From positions 1 through 64,000 of the forward strand of contig NZ_JAEEMU010000035.1 in the NCBI RefSeq assembly GCF_016283395.1: 64,000 nt of DNA, read 5' to 3'. The position numbers were made by a program, and so were the translations under genes. Shown here in pieces: positions 15,819 through 24,643 of the stretch (positions are counted from its first letter, which is position 1; the number at the start of each line of letters is the position of its first letter). The notes beneath the pieces are model-generated. The model was given only the letters and a program-made list of their open reading frames with translations. It did no database searches and was not told where the DNA came from. This DNA comes from Ruminococcus sp. (GTDB lineage Bacteria; Bacillota_A; Clostridia; Oscillospirales; Ruminococcaceae).

Positions 15819-18221
15819 TTAAACACGTGTGTGGATCTGTCCGCCTGCAAGAGTCTTGCCCTTTGCAGCTGCCATTTCAGAAATGCTTACGTTCTGGTAA
15901 CCATTCTGAGCGAGCCATGGGAGTACTTCTTCCATAGCTGCAGCTGTTGCAGCATAGTTCTCGTGGCAGAGTACGATAGCACCTTCAAGTGAGCCGTTCT
16001 GAGCAGCCTGCTTGATTGTGTTTACGATCTGATCCTTTGAAGCACCGTTCCAGTCCTGAGTGTCGATAGCACAGCTGATAAGCGGTACATCGTAGAGAGC
16101 TGACTTAACCTGTCCGCCGCCATCGAGATATGGAAGTCTCATGAGGTGTGAAGGCTCAGCACCGATGATGCTCTTGAGCTTGCTGTTGCACTGCTCCCAC
16201 TCGCTTCTGATCTGCTGTGAGCCCAGTGAACCCAGTGACTGATGTGACTTTGTATGGTTAGCTACTTCCATACCGTTCTGGTACTCGTACTTAACCTGAT
16301 CGTTTGTCTTGATCCAGTCACTTACGATGAAGAATGTAGCTGTCATGTTGTTCTTGATAAGAGCGTCAATGATTCTGTAACCAGGATCTGACTTGCTTGT
16401 AGCTGATGCACCGTCATCGAATGAGATAGCGCAGAGCTTCTTGCCAGCCTGAACGCCGCCGCCCTGAGGCTGACCGCCGTTATTCTGCTGTCCCTGGTTC
16501 CAGTCATTGTTCTGCTGACCGCCCCAGTTGTTCCAGTCATTATTCTGGTTCCAATCGTTGTTTGTTACGCCGTTCCACTGGTTGTTGTTCTGGTTATTCC
16601 AGTCCCAACCCTGATTCTGGTTGCCCCAGTTGTTCCAGTCGTTGTTCTGCTGGCCCCAGTTATTCCAGTCATTATTCTGCTGACCCTGGTTATTCCAGTC
16701 CCAGCCCTGATTCTGGTTCCACTGGTTATTGTTGTTCCAGTCATTGTTCTGGTTCCACTGGTTGTTGTTCTGGTTATTCCAGTCCCAACCCTGGTTCTGG
16801 TTCCACTGGTTATTGTTGTTCCAGTCGTTGTTTACAACGCCGTTCCACTGGTTGTTGTTCTGATTATTCCAGTCCCAACCCTGATTCTGCTGACCCTGGT
16901 TGTTCCAGTCCCAGCCCTGATTCTGGTTCCACTGATTGTTGTTCTGGTTGTTCCAGTCCCAGCCCTGATTCTGGTTCTGATTCCACTGGTTGTTGTTCTG
17001 GTTGTTCCAGTCCCAACCCTGATTCTGGTTCCACTGGTTATTGTTGTTCCAGTCGTTGTTTACAACGCCGTTCCACTGGTTGTTGTTCTGGTTATTCCAG
17101 TCCCAACCCTGGTTCTGCTGGCCCCAGTTGTTCCAGTCATTATTCTGCTGCTGGCCCTGGTTGTTCCAGTCCCAACCCTGGTTCTGCTGGCCCCAGTTGT
17201 TCCAGTCGTTATTCTGCTGCTGACCCTGGTTATTCCAGTCCCAACCCTGGTTCTGCTGGCCCCAGTTGTTCCAGTCGTTGTTCTGCTGCTGGCCCTGGTT
17301 ATTCCAGTCCCAACCCTGGTTCTGCTGGCCCCAGTTGTTCCAGTCGTTGTTCTGCTGCTGGCCCTGGTTGTTCCAATCCCAACCCTGGTTCTGCTGTCCC
17401 CAGTTGTTCCAGTCATTGTTCTGCTGCTGACCGCCCCAGTCATTACTCTGCTGCTGTCCGCCCCAGTCGTTGCTCTGCTGGCCGCCACCGCCGCCTGCAC
17501 CTTCTGTAACAGTTACGCTCTTTACGTTAGCCTGTCCGTTTGATCTGTAACCTTCGATATTGAGTGATACTTCGTAAAGTGTACCTGACATATCAAGACC
17601 TGCTTTTTCCCAAGCCTCGAAGTGCTTTGATACATCGATAGTACCCTTCATGTAGTTTGTCTGGTTGTTAGCTGAACCACTTGTTGTTCTGATGCTCCAG
17701 TACTGTGGGAATGTTGCTGTACCATCGAGAGAAGGCTGATTGTAACGCATTGTCTTGGCAATTTCATATGTGTTGCCGTTAAGTGTAACGTTACCCTTTC
17801 TCTCTCCATCATTTCCGGGTGGTCTCCAGTCGCCCCAACCTTCAACGATGTAGTATTCCATAAGAGGATTTCTTGTCCATCCGTAAACGCACATATAAGA
17901 ATTTCCTCTTGGTGTGTACTCAACATCATATGTAAGAACGATATTTCCGAAAGCCTTGTAGTTCTTCTTCTGGCTGTCGTAATTCTTACCCATACGTGCA
18001 AGGAAGTTTTCAATATTGCTCCATGAGCAGGTAAAAGAACCTGCGCCCGGATTCATTGAAACCTGGCCCTGACCGTTCTGGTTCCACATTTCGTAGTCGT
18101 ATCCGCCGATATTGCCTCTTGTCTGCTGGTCAGCAGCAGAAGCTACAGCCGGGATACTTGCTGCGATCATCATTGCAGATGCGCCTGCGCTAATGATCTT
18201 CTTGAGTTTTGTAAGCTTCAT
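15819..18221 (-). CDS. secreted bifunctional GH11 xylanase - NQW linker - CE4 deacetylase
   Basis: 800 residues. A signal peptide (1-30) is followed by a GH11 endo-xylanase domain (about 33-240), with nucleophile Glu122 in PLMEYYIVEGWG and acid/base Glu223 in SLNIEGYRSNG. The linker (about 246-592) consists almost only of Asn, Gln, Trp, Asp and Gly in imperfect repeats. The C-terminal NodB-type polysaccharide deacetylase domain (about 593-790) has the CE4 motifs SFDDG, HTKSH and RLPYLDGG. It should cut acetylated xylan and remove acetyl groups. No dockerin is seen. The N-terminal half is nearly identical to the gene at 21277. Regulatory repeats lie at 18311-18382. Confidence 0.96.
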   Translation of the reverse strand: MKLTKLKKIISAGASAMMIAASIPAVASAADQQTRGNIGGYDYEMWNQNGQGQVSMNPGAGSFTCSWSNIENFLARMGKNYDSQKKNYKAFGNIVLTYDVEYTPRGNSYMCVYGWTRNPLMEYYIVEGWGDWRPPGNDGERKGNVTLNGNTYEIAKTMRYNQPSLDGTATFPQYWSIRTTSGSANNQTNYMKGTIDVSKHFEAWEKAGLDMSGTLYEVSLNIEGYRSNGQANVKSVTVTEGAGGGGGQQSNDWGGQQQSNDWGGQQQNNDWNNWGQQNQGWDWNNQGQQQNNDWNNWGQQNQGWDWNNQGQQQNNDWNNWGQQNQGWDWNNQGQQQNNDWNNWGQQNQGWDWNNQGQQQNNDWNNWGQQNQGWDWNNQNNNQWNGVVNNDWNNNNQWNQNQGWDWNNQNNNQWNQNQNQGWDWNNQNNNQWNQNQGWDWNNQGQQNQGWDWNNQNNNQWNGVVNNDWNNNNQWNQNQGWDWNNQNNNQWNQNNDWNNNNQWNQNQGWDWNNQGQQNNDWNNWGQQNNDWNNWGNQNQGWDWNNQNNNQWNGVTNNDWNQNNDWNNWGGQQNNDWNQGQQNNGGQPQGGGVQAGKKLCAISFDDGASATSKSDPGYRIIDALIKNNMTATFFIVSDWIKTNDQVKYEYQNGMEVANHTKSHQSLGSLGSQQIRSEWEQCNSKLKSIIGAEPSHLMRLPYLDGGGQVKSALYDVPLISCAIDTQDWNGASKDQIVNTIKQAAQNGSLEGAIVLCHENYAATAAAMEEVLPWLAQNGYQNVSISEMAAAKGKTLAGGQIHTRV
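16480..17490 (-). repeat. Asn/Gln/Trp-rich tandem-repeat linker
   Basis: Coding repeat built from units such as QQNNDWNNWGQQNQGWDWNN. Five nearly identical 23-residue units lie at the promoter-proximal end (about 17090-17440), with more degenerate units after them. The composition is like prion-like or adhesive low-complexity domains. Confidence 0.9.
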
Positions 18222-18310
18222 TCTTAATCACTCCTTTGTTTTTTTACAAAAATAATAAGTAATTTCAGAATTAAGTAATTTCCCTGAGTAGGTGCTTTCT
18301 TTATGTCATA

Positions 18311-18382
18311 ATTATATATTCCCGACAATACAAATTACAAGTCGTTTTTTGCCCTCATAGTTCAAACTAATCAAAAATTGCT
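18311..18382 (-). promoter_or_regulatory. xylanase promoter with two shared upstream motifs
   Basis: On the minus strand, AGCAATTTTTGATTAG starts at 18382 and a degenerate copy GGCAAAAAACGACTTG at 18353. They lie 66 and 37 bp upstream of TATAAT (18316-18311). The same motif and spacings occur before the genes at 19077 and 21277. Confidence 0.65.
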
Positions 18383-18860
18383 ATTACAGCTTTCCAAATT
18401 AGCGGCTATAATAAGCCCGAAACAACGTATCTACTTACAATAGTTAACCAAAAGAAGCTGTTTTACAAGAAGTAAAAAAGTACTTAAAAAAAACAAAACA
18501 TAATGGCTTTTTCATCTTTTAACGTAGGAATTTTACTATGACGATGCTTTATCTCCTGTTTTCAGACACGGAAACTACCGCGCAGTTTATACAAAAATTT
18601 CCCCAAAGTATTATTTTTTTCGTGCGTTTCCATTTTCACATAGTTTTCACACAAAGAACACCTTTGTCACAAGCTCAAAAACACTTCGCACAATGCACAA
18701 ACCGAAAGAAAAAAATTCGTAAAAAACGCCTATTAGCATTTTGCACATAAGCCAATGATCGCAAGCGACATTTTAGTGAATTTTGACAATTATTCAAAAA
18801 TTGTTGCAATAAAGCCATATTTTTTCTCAATACCCCACTTTTTTCGCCGCCGCCATACGG
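18383..18860. other. AT-rich divergent intergenic region
   Basis: No gene supported. A degenerate copy of the shared motif (minus strand AGCTTCTTTTGGTTAA) is near 18443-18458. The rest is AT-rich without clear structure. Confidence 0.4.
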
Positions 18861-18889
18861 TTGACTTATATATATTATTATGTTATAAT
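18861..18889 (+). promoter_or_regulatory. upstream promoter P1 before the GGDEF gene
   Basis: TTGACT (18861-18866), 17 bp, TATAAT (18884-18889). Transcripts would carry a leader of about 180 nt. A second TATAAT nearer the gene is at 19035. Confidence 0.6.
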
Positions 18890-18978
18890 TACAACTAACA
18901 AAATTATTACCACATATAAGATATTTTTATACAATTTGTTTGTGGCTATATATAATTTACTATAGGGTCATAAAAAAT

Positions 18979-19040
18979 AGCAATTTTTAACTCCCGATAG
19001 CAATTATTGGTTAGACGTAATCTGCTGATGCATTTATAAT
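18979..19040 (+). promoter_or_regulatory. promoter P2 with two shared upstream motifs
   Basis: AGCAATTTTTAACT starts at 18979 and AGCAATTATTGGTTAG at 18999. They lie 56 and 36 bp upstream of TATAAT at 19035-19040. The spacing is in the same helical phase as in the xylanase promoters. Confidence 0.65.
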
Positions 19041-19076
19041 ATTATATAAGCTGTTGCAGCTTCAGGGGGGATATTT

Positions 19077-20495
19077 TTGAATTCAGGCTTTCACTCATTC
19101 TCGGAGCATATAAAAGCAATGGCGAGTGTTTTTTCCGTTGAGGTTTTCCCAGACGGGACTTACGGAAATATAAGACTTGTTACGGGTAACAAGATATTCT
19201 TCAAGATAACTGAGGATAACCGTGAAAAGATCGGTGAGAATGCGATGCACAACACTGATTTTGCTCCCGATCTGCCTTACGACAAATATATCCCCAAGGA
19301 TAAGAATTTTGAGGAATTCTGCTACCGAAGTGCTATACTCGGCGAAACACTGCACACCTATATCCGTCCCGAGCGTATGCCTATATGGATACATCTGACG
19401 GCTATACCGCTGCAATCCGACAAGCCGAATATCGGCTACTGCGCTTATGTGCAGAGCTTTTCGGAAGTTCCCGATTACTCGCTTATGACAAACATCGCTC
19501 CCGATATTGCTTCTAATGTATTACAAATATGTATGAAGCTCCGCGGCGCGAACAGTTTCACAGCTGCTTTAAATGATATAATCTCTGATTTACGCAGAGT
19601 CTGCAACGCCGAACACTGCTGCATCCTCTCAACTGATTTCAATCAGCGCAAGTGTTCAATACTTTGTGAGGCTCTCAGCGAAAACAGCAAGCTTGCCTTG
19701 CTGGATAAATATGTTGATGACGAATTTTTTGCCGTTGAGGACACATGGCACGAAACTATCGCAGGAAGTACCTGCGCTTTCGTCAAAGACAAGCAGGACT
19801 GGGAAAATCTGCAAAAAAGAAACCCTGTATGGTACAGCTCTATAAAGCAATCGGGCATAGACAATATCATTCTTTTCCCTCTCAGGTATCGCAATGATAT
19901 CCTCGGTTTCATCTGGGCTTCAAATTTTAATCTGGATCAGGCTATGAAGATAAAAGAGACTCTTGAGCTCACCACATATTTCCTCGCTTCAGAACTGGCA
20001 AGCCACCAGCTTTTCAGCCGCTTGGAAATACTGAGTTCTCAGGACGTTCTCACAGGTGTTCAGAACAGAAATGCCATGAACAACCGGATAGACAGCTTCA
20101 TTGCAGACAGTTCAAATTCAGACGAGCCTGTCGGCATTGTATTTGCAGACCTCAACGGTCTCAAACAAGTCAATGACAACGACGGACATTTCGCAGGCGA
20201 TCTGCTGCTGAAAGATGCTGCACTGACCCTACAGAAGCATTTTCCCGAATATGAGATTTATCGCGCAGGCGGCGATGAATTCATGGTCCTTGCATTGGAA
20301 CCCGACAAAGATAAATTCACAAAGAAGGTGGAACGTTTCAAAGCTGATACTTCAGCACCCGATACAGTTTGCTTCGCCGCAGGCTGGAGCTACGAAACTG
20401 TGGGAAATATCAGAAAAGCCTTGCAGACTGCGGACACTAATATGTACGCAGACAAGGAAGAATTCTATAAAAAATACCCTGAGCGAAAACGCTGA
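19077..20495 (+). CDS. GGDEF-domain protein, probable diguanylate cyclase
   Basis: 472 residues. The N-terminal part (about 1-130) is possibly PAS-like. A GAF-like domain (about 140-315) is followed by a GGDEF domain (about 320-470) with GVQNR, FADLNGLKQVND and an intact AGGDEF (about 397-402). The sequence just before GGDEF lacks an RxxD inhibitory site. It would make cyclic di-GMP in the cytoplasm. The start is TTG at 19077, 8 nt after a G6 Shine-Dalgarno. It sits between two xylanase genes and shares their upstream motifs. Confidence 0.92.
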   Translation: MNSGFHSFSEHIKAMASVFSVEVFPDGTYGNIRLVTGNKIFFKITEDNREKIGENAMHNTDFAPDLPYDKYIPKDKNFEEFCYRSAILGETLHTYIRPERMPIWIHLTAIPLQSDKPNIGYCAYVQSFSEVPDYSLMTNIAPDIASNVLQICMKLRGANSFTAALNDIISDLRRVCNAEHCCILSTDFNQRKCSILCEALSENSKLALLDKYVDDEFFAVEDTWHETIAGSTCAFVKDKQDWENLQKRNPVWYSSIKQSGIDNIILFPLRYRNDILGFIWASNFNLDQAMKIKETLELTTYFLASELASHQLFSRLEILSSQDVLTGVQNRNAMNNRIDSFIADSSNSDEPVGIVFADLNGLKQVNDNDGHFAGDLLLKDAALTLQKHFPEYEIYRAGGDEFMVLALEPDKDKFTKKVERFKADTSAPDTVCFAAGWSYETVGNIRKALQTADTNMYADKEEFYKKYPERKR

Positions 20496-20603
20496 ATATG
20501 CATTTATAAATTCAAAACCGCATATATTGATCGAAAATACAAATTACTACCAGACCCGAAACAAAATCTACTTTTATAATTTTCATAATAAGGAGAAATG
20601 ACA

Positions 20604-20825
20604 ATGTGTATTGAAATGTTTGGAAATATTCACAGACCATACGACCAACCAACACCCGAACTTACCAATTGGGATAAGCAGAAAACATCTGCAAGGGGAA
20701 TGCAGAAAACTGTACGGGGACAGAAAGAAATAGAAAAATTAATGCACGAGGACGAAAAGAAGCTTATCGCCGAGTGCCTTGTGACATTAAAAAGAGTAGA
20801 AAAAATAATCCACGAACTTGGCTAA
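20604..20825 (+). CDS. small charged protein, unknown function
   Basis: 73 residues from the ATG at 20604, which lies 8 nt after AAGGAG. An in-frame ATG at 20598 is too close to the ribosome site. Lys/Glu-rich, with a probably helical C-terminal half. I recognise no family. Followed by a clear terminator at 20903-20938. Confidence 0.65.
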   Translation: MCIEMFGNIHRPYDQPTPELTNWDKQKTSARGMQKTVRGQKEIEKLMHEDEKKLIAECLVTLKRVEKIIHELG

Positions 20826-20902
20826 TCAATCTCACCAACTAATACCATTTTCTTTTCCGATCAATACTAAAGGTTTTTGAATTTCTGATTTATAATGGAG
20901 GT

Positions 20903-20938
20903 GAAGCACCTGACTTTTTAGTCCGGTGCTTCTTTTTT
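20903..20938 (+). terminator. intrinsic terminator
   Basis: GAAGCACC (20903-20910) pairs with GGTGCTTC (20925-20932), followed by T6. The rest of the 20826-21276 gap holds the xylanase promoter region. Confidence 0.85.
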
Positions 20939-21124
20939 GTTCACGGCACTGCTCCCCCACTCCTGCGGCTTACCGAACGAGATCTTGTCAGCACTCGCAT
21001 TTATATCCATATTAAATCATTTTTGGTAAAAATATGCATTAATCGCAATCTGTAAGCTAAATGAGTTTTAGGCAAAAAAGTACGCTGTTCAAACGTAAAA
21101 CCGCAATAAATCGGAATTTAATAC

Positions 21125-21196
21125 AGCAATTATTGGTCAGTTATTATTTTAACAGCAATTTTTGACTTGTATTACAGCGAGTCAAAATACTATAAT
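21125..21196 (+). promoter_or_regulatory. xylanase promoter with two shared upstream motifs
   Basis: AGCAATTATTGGTCAG starts at 21125 and AGCAATTTTTGACTTG at 21154. They lie 66 and 37 bp upstream of TATAAT (21191-21196). A weak -35 TTGTAT at 21167-21172 overlaps the proximal motif. Confidence 0.7.
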
Positions 21197-21276
21197 TATG
21201 TACAGATAGACATACGAGCTCGATTTTATTCTGAGGGATAACTTAATCTAAAAAAGACTCAGAAGGAGTGAGCGAA

Positions 21277-24087
21277 GTGAATTTTAAGAAACTCAAAAAG
21301 ATCATCGGCGCAGGTGCTTCCACAATGATGATCGCAGCTGCTATCCCTGCTGTTGCTTCTGCTGCTGATCAGCAGACAAGAGGTAATATCGGCGGATACG
21401 ACTACGAAATGTGGAACCAGAACGGTCAGGGTCAGGCTTCAATGAATCCGGGCGCAGGTTCATTTACTTGTTCTTGGAGCAACATTGAAAACTTCCTTGC
21501 ACGTATGGGTAAGAACTACGACAGCCAGAAGAAGAACTACAAGGCTTTCGGCAACATCGTTCTTACTTATGATGTAGAATACACACCAAGAGGCAACTCT
21601 TATATGTGTGTATACGGCTGGACAAGAAACCCTCTTATGGAATACTACATCGTTGAAGGCTGGGGCGACTGGAGACCACCCGGAAATGATGGAGAGAGAA
21701 AGGGTAACGTTACACTTAACGGCAACACATATGAAATTGCTAAGACAATGCGTTACAATCAGCCTTCTCTCGATGGTACAGCAACATTCCCACAGTACTG
21801 GAGCATCAGAACAACAAGTGGTTCAGCTAACAATCAGACTAACTACATGAAGGGTACAATCGACGTATCAAAGCACTTCGAGGCTTGGGAAAAGGCAGGA
21901 CTTGATATGTCAGGTACACTTTACGAAGTATCACTCAATATTGAAGGTTACAGATCAAACGGTTCTGCTAATGTAAAGAGCGTTACTGTTACAGAAGGCG
22001 CAGGCGGCGGTCAGACTACCAACGACTGGAGCCAGAATACTAACCAGCAGAATAACGACTGGAACCAGGGCAACCAGAACAATGACTGGGGCAACTTCGG
22101 TCAGAACAACGACTGGAGCAGCTGGGGACAGAATAATGGCGGTTTCGACTGGAATAACCAGGGTCAGCAGAATAATGACTGGAACAGCTGGGGTCAGAAT
22201 AATGACTGGAATCAGAACAACGGCGGTTTTGACTGGAACAACCAGAACAATGACTGGAGCAGCTTCGGTCAGAACAACGACTGGAATAATCAGTCTTGGG
22301 ACTGGGGCAACCAGGGTCAGCAGAATAATGACTGGAATAACCAGAACCAGGGCTGGGACTGGAACAACCAGAACAACAACCAGTGGAACGGCGTTGTAAA
22401 CAACGACTGGAACCAGAACAACGACTGGAACAGCTGGGGACAGAACAACGGCGGTTTCGACTGGAACAATAATAACTGGAACCAGAACAATGATTGGAAC
22501 AATAACAATCAGTGGAACCAGAACAATGATTGGAACAATAACAATCAGTGGAACCAGAACAACGACTGGAACAACAACCAGTGGAATCAGAACAACGACT
22601 GGAATAACTGGGGCAACCAGAATCAGGGTTGGGACTGGAACAACCAGAACAACAACCAGTGGAACGGCGTTGTAAACAACGACTGGAACAATAACAACTG
22701 GGATTGGAACAACCAGAATAATGACTGGAATAACAATAACCAGTGGAACCAGAATAACGACTGGAATAACAATAACCAGTGGAATCAGAATAACGACTGG
22801 AATAACAATAACCAGTGGAATCAGAATAACGACTGGAACAATAACAACTGGAACCAGAATAACGGCGGATTTGACTGGAATAACCAGGGACAGCAGAATA
22901 CTGACTGGAACAACTGGGGCAACCAGAATCAGGGTTGGGACTGGAATAACCAGAACAACAACCAGTGGAACGGCGTTGTAAATAACGACTGGAACCAGAA
23001 CAACGACTGGAACAGCTGGGGCGGTCAGAATAACGGTGGTTTCGACTTCAGCAACATGGGCGGAAACGGAGGTTTTGACTGGAACAATCAGGGCCAGCAG
23101 AATACCGGATGGAACACCTGGGACAGTCCAAGCAACGGCTTAGACTTCGGCAACGGTCAGCAGACCAGCGGCGATCCTTTTGACTGGAGCGGTATGGCTG
23201 GCGGCTTCAACAACACAAATAACACTATCGGCACAGATGCAGGCAACGGCGGAAACGCTACATCAGGTCTGAACGCTAAGATCAGACAGGATATGCCTAC
23301 TACAGTTCCAGGCGGCGTTGAGAAGAGCGGTCAGTGCAAGGTCGAGAAGAAAACATATAACTGTAAGTTTACAGGCGGACAGAAGAGCTGCAACGTAGTT
23401 CTTCCTCCAAACTACAACCCAAGCAAGCAGTACCCTGTAATGTATGTACTCCACGGCATCGGCGGTGACGAGAACAGCATGGTAAGCGGTATGGGCGTTC
23501 AGGAACTCCTCGCAGGACTTATCTCAGCAGGTAAGGCTGAGGAAATGATCATCGTTCTCCCAAGCCAGTACACAAGCAAGAACGGCAACGGCGGCGGTTT
23601 CGGTATCAATCAGGAAACCTGCGCAGCTTACGATAACTTCCTCTATGATATCTCTGACAGCCTTATTCCTTATATCGAGGCTAACTACCCTGTAAAGACA
23701 GGCAGAGAAAACAGAGCTATCACAGGATTCTCAATGGGAGGCAGAGAGGCTATCTATATCGGTCTTATGCGTCCTGACCTCTTCGGCTATGTAGGCGGTG
23801 CTTGCCCTGCTCCAGGTATCACACCAGGCAGCGATATGTTCATGACACACCCAGGCTGTATGCAGGAGAGCGAAATGAAGTTCAGAAATGTAGGTCCTGA
23901 GCCTTCTGTATTCATGATCACAGGCGGTACAAACGACTCTGTTGTTGGTACATTCCCTAAGCAGTACAGCGATATCCTTACAAGAAACGGTGTCGAGCAC
24001 GTTTACCAGTCAATTCCTGGCGGCGGACACGGTGCTGATTCTGTAAAGCCACATCTCTATACATTCATGAGATACGCATTCAAATAA
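21277..24087 (+). CDS. secreted bifunctional GH11 xylanase - NQW linker - CE1-type esterase
   Basis: 936 residues from GTG at 21277, which is 8 nt after AAGGAG and aligns with the paralogue's start. A GTG at 21268 overlaps the ribosome site. A signal peptide is followed by a GH11 domain with the same two catalytic Glu motifs as the 15819-18221 gene. The Asn/Gln/Trp/Asp linker is about 245-660. The C-terminal alpha/beta-hydrolase esterase (about 690-936) has LPPNYNPSKQYPVMYVLHG and the nucleophile Ser in GFSMGG (about 819), as in acetyl-xylan or feruloyl esterases. It should attack substituted xylan outside the cell. No dockerin seen. Confidence 0.95.
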   Translation: MNFKKLKKIIGAGASTMMIAAAIPAVASAADQQTRGNIGGYDYEMWNQNGQGQASMNPGAGSFTCSWSNIENFLARMGKNYDSQKKNYKAFGNIVLTYDVEYTPRGNSYMCVYGWTRNPLMEYYIVEGWGDWRPPGNDGERKGNVTLNGNTYEIAKTMRYNQPSLDGTATFPQYWSIRTTSGSANNQTNYMKGTIDVSKHFEAWEKAGLDMSGTLYEVSLNIEGYRSNGSANVKSVTVTEGAGGGQTTNDWSQNTNQQNNDWNQGNQNNDWGNFGQNNDWSSWGQNNGGFDWNNQGQQNNDWNSWGQNNDWNQNNGGFDWNNQNNDWSSFGQNNDWNNQSWDWGNQGQQNNDWNNQNQGWDWNNQNNNQWNGVVNNDWNQNNDWNSWGQNNGGFDWNNNNWNQNNDWNNNNQWNQNNDWNNNNQWNQNNDWNNNQWNQNNDWNNWGNQNQGWDWNNQNNNQWNGVVNNDWNNNNWDWNNQNNDWNNNNQWNQNNDWNNNNQWNQNNDWNNNNQWNQNNDWNNNNWNQNNGGFDWNNQGQQNTDWNNWGNQNQGWDWNNQNNNQWNGVVNNDWNQNNDWNSWGGQNNGGFDFSNMGGNGGFDWNNQGQQNTGWNTWDSPSNGLDFGNGQQTSGDPFDWSGMAGGFNNTNNTIGTDAGNGGNATSGLNAKIRQDMPTTVPGGVEKSGQCKVEKKTYNCKFTGGQKSCNVVLPPNYNPSKQYPVMYVLHGIGGDENSMVSGMGVQELLAGLISAGKAEEMIIVLPSQYTSKNGNGGGFGINQETCAAYDNFLYDISDSLIPYIEANYPVKTGRENRAITGFSMGGREAIYIGLMRPDLFGYVGGACPAPGITPGSDMFMTHPGCMQESEMKFRNVGPEPSVFMITGGTNDSVVGTFPKQYSDILTRNGVEHVYQSIPGGGHGADSVKPHLYTFMRYAFK
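21289..21996 (+). repeat. second copy of the GH11-coding segment (inverted duplicate of about 17508-18209)
   Basis: The signal peptide plus GH11 region is nearly identical at the DNA level to the minus-strand gene 3 kb away, and only a few residues differ (e.g. QASM/QVSM and GSANV/GQANV). The identity ends where the linker starts. Confidence 0.9.
22012..23130 (+). repeat. Asn/Gln/Trp-rich tandem-repeat linker
   Basis: Coding repeats such as NNDWNNNNQWNQ and NNQNNNQWNGVVNNDW. It has the same composition as the linker in the other xylanase, but the units are arranged differently, so the linkers have evolved separately from the conserved GH11 part. Confidence 0.9.
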
Positions 24088-24366
24088 TAGCACAAATGAT
24101 TAAATAATCCTTTCAAAATACTCAGTTCAAAATATAAAAAACATGAAATAAATACATTGCAAAGGTTCTTATATTTCAAAGATAAACGCCGTCCGTTATG
24201 GGCGGCGTTTTTATTGGCATTTATCAGTATAAACAAAAAGCTCACGCAATTGCGTGAGCCGATCAATCAATGAATAAAGAATAATGAATAGTGAATAAAT
24301 AAAATACAGAAACGCCCGTCAGACATATATTATGATTTATACATTATTCGCTTTTCATTATAATTT
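24088..24366. other. intergenic region with terminators, left of the element
   Basis: No gene. It holds a plus-strand terminator (AAACGCCG/CGGCGTTT, 24184-24213) downstream of the xylanase gene. A perfect 20-bp palindrome GCTCACGCAATTGCGTGAGC (24240-24259) is followed by T5 on the minus strand. Confidence 0.7.
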
Positions 24367-24395
24367 AAGCCCGTCACATCTGTGACGGGCTTTTC
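24367..24395. terminator. hairpin abutting the attachment site
   Basis: AAGCCCGTCACA (24367-24378) pairs perfectly with TGTGACGGGCTT (24381-24392). On the minus strand it would lie directly downstream of the tRNA 3' end and was probably the tRNA terminator. Confidence 0.65.
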
Positions 24396-24418
24396 TGGTT
24401 GGGGTGGAAGGATTTGAA
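24396..24418 (-). other. attachment site: displaced tRNA 3' end (att)
   Basis: The minus strand reads as a tRNA 3' part: T-loop TTCAAAT, T-stem CCTTC, acceptor strand CACCCCA, discriminator A, CCA. No 5' half follows on the element side, so only the 3' end is present. The acceptor TGGGGTG would fit a glutamine tRNA, but this is not certain. It lies 226 bp from the integrase start, the usual arrangement for elements inserted at tRNA 3' ends. It should mark the left boundary of the conjugative element. Confidence 0.65.
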
Positions 24419-24528
24419 AGTTCCATCTCAACACACTAATGTGTATAATCAATATTATGTGAGTTAAGCGATTTATATGTAAATTATTATAGCACAATGC
24501 AAATCGCTTGTCAAGAGCTTTAATGAAA

Positions 24529-24579
24529 AGTCTGATACTTACTGAACATAAATGTTTCAGTAGGTATCAGACTTTTTTT
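24529..24579 (+). terminator. strong terminator upstream of the integrase gene
   Basis: An 18-bp stem (24529-24546 with 24556-24573) is followed by T7. It would insulate the integrase gene from transcription entering from the chromosome. Confidence 0.85.
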
Positions 24580-24643
24580 GTTTTTATGCTATAATTTTCA
24601 TGGCAAAGAACTTCATGCCCAATAATTATTCAGGAGGTATTCT

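Noticed and set aside
16562..17509. A 315-codon open frame rich in Ser/Cys/Gly on the plus strand opposite the xylanase linker
   Set aside because: It is the antisense translation of the repetitive linker codons. It has no ribosome site, and its composition follows from the repeat.
21162..21196. TTGACT followed by TATAAT as a sigma-A promoter of the 21277 gene
   Set aside because: The spacer is 23 bp, too long. TTGACT is better explained as part of the shared upstream motif.
24396..24480. A complete tRNA gene at the left end of the element
   Set aside because: Only the 3' part fits. The next bases do not form a T-stem 5' half, anticodon arm or D-arm.
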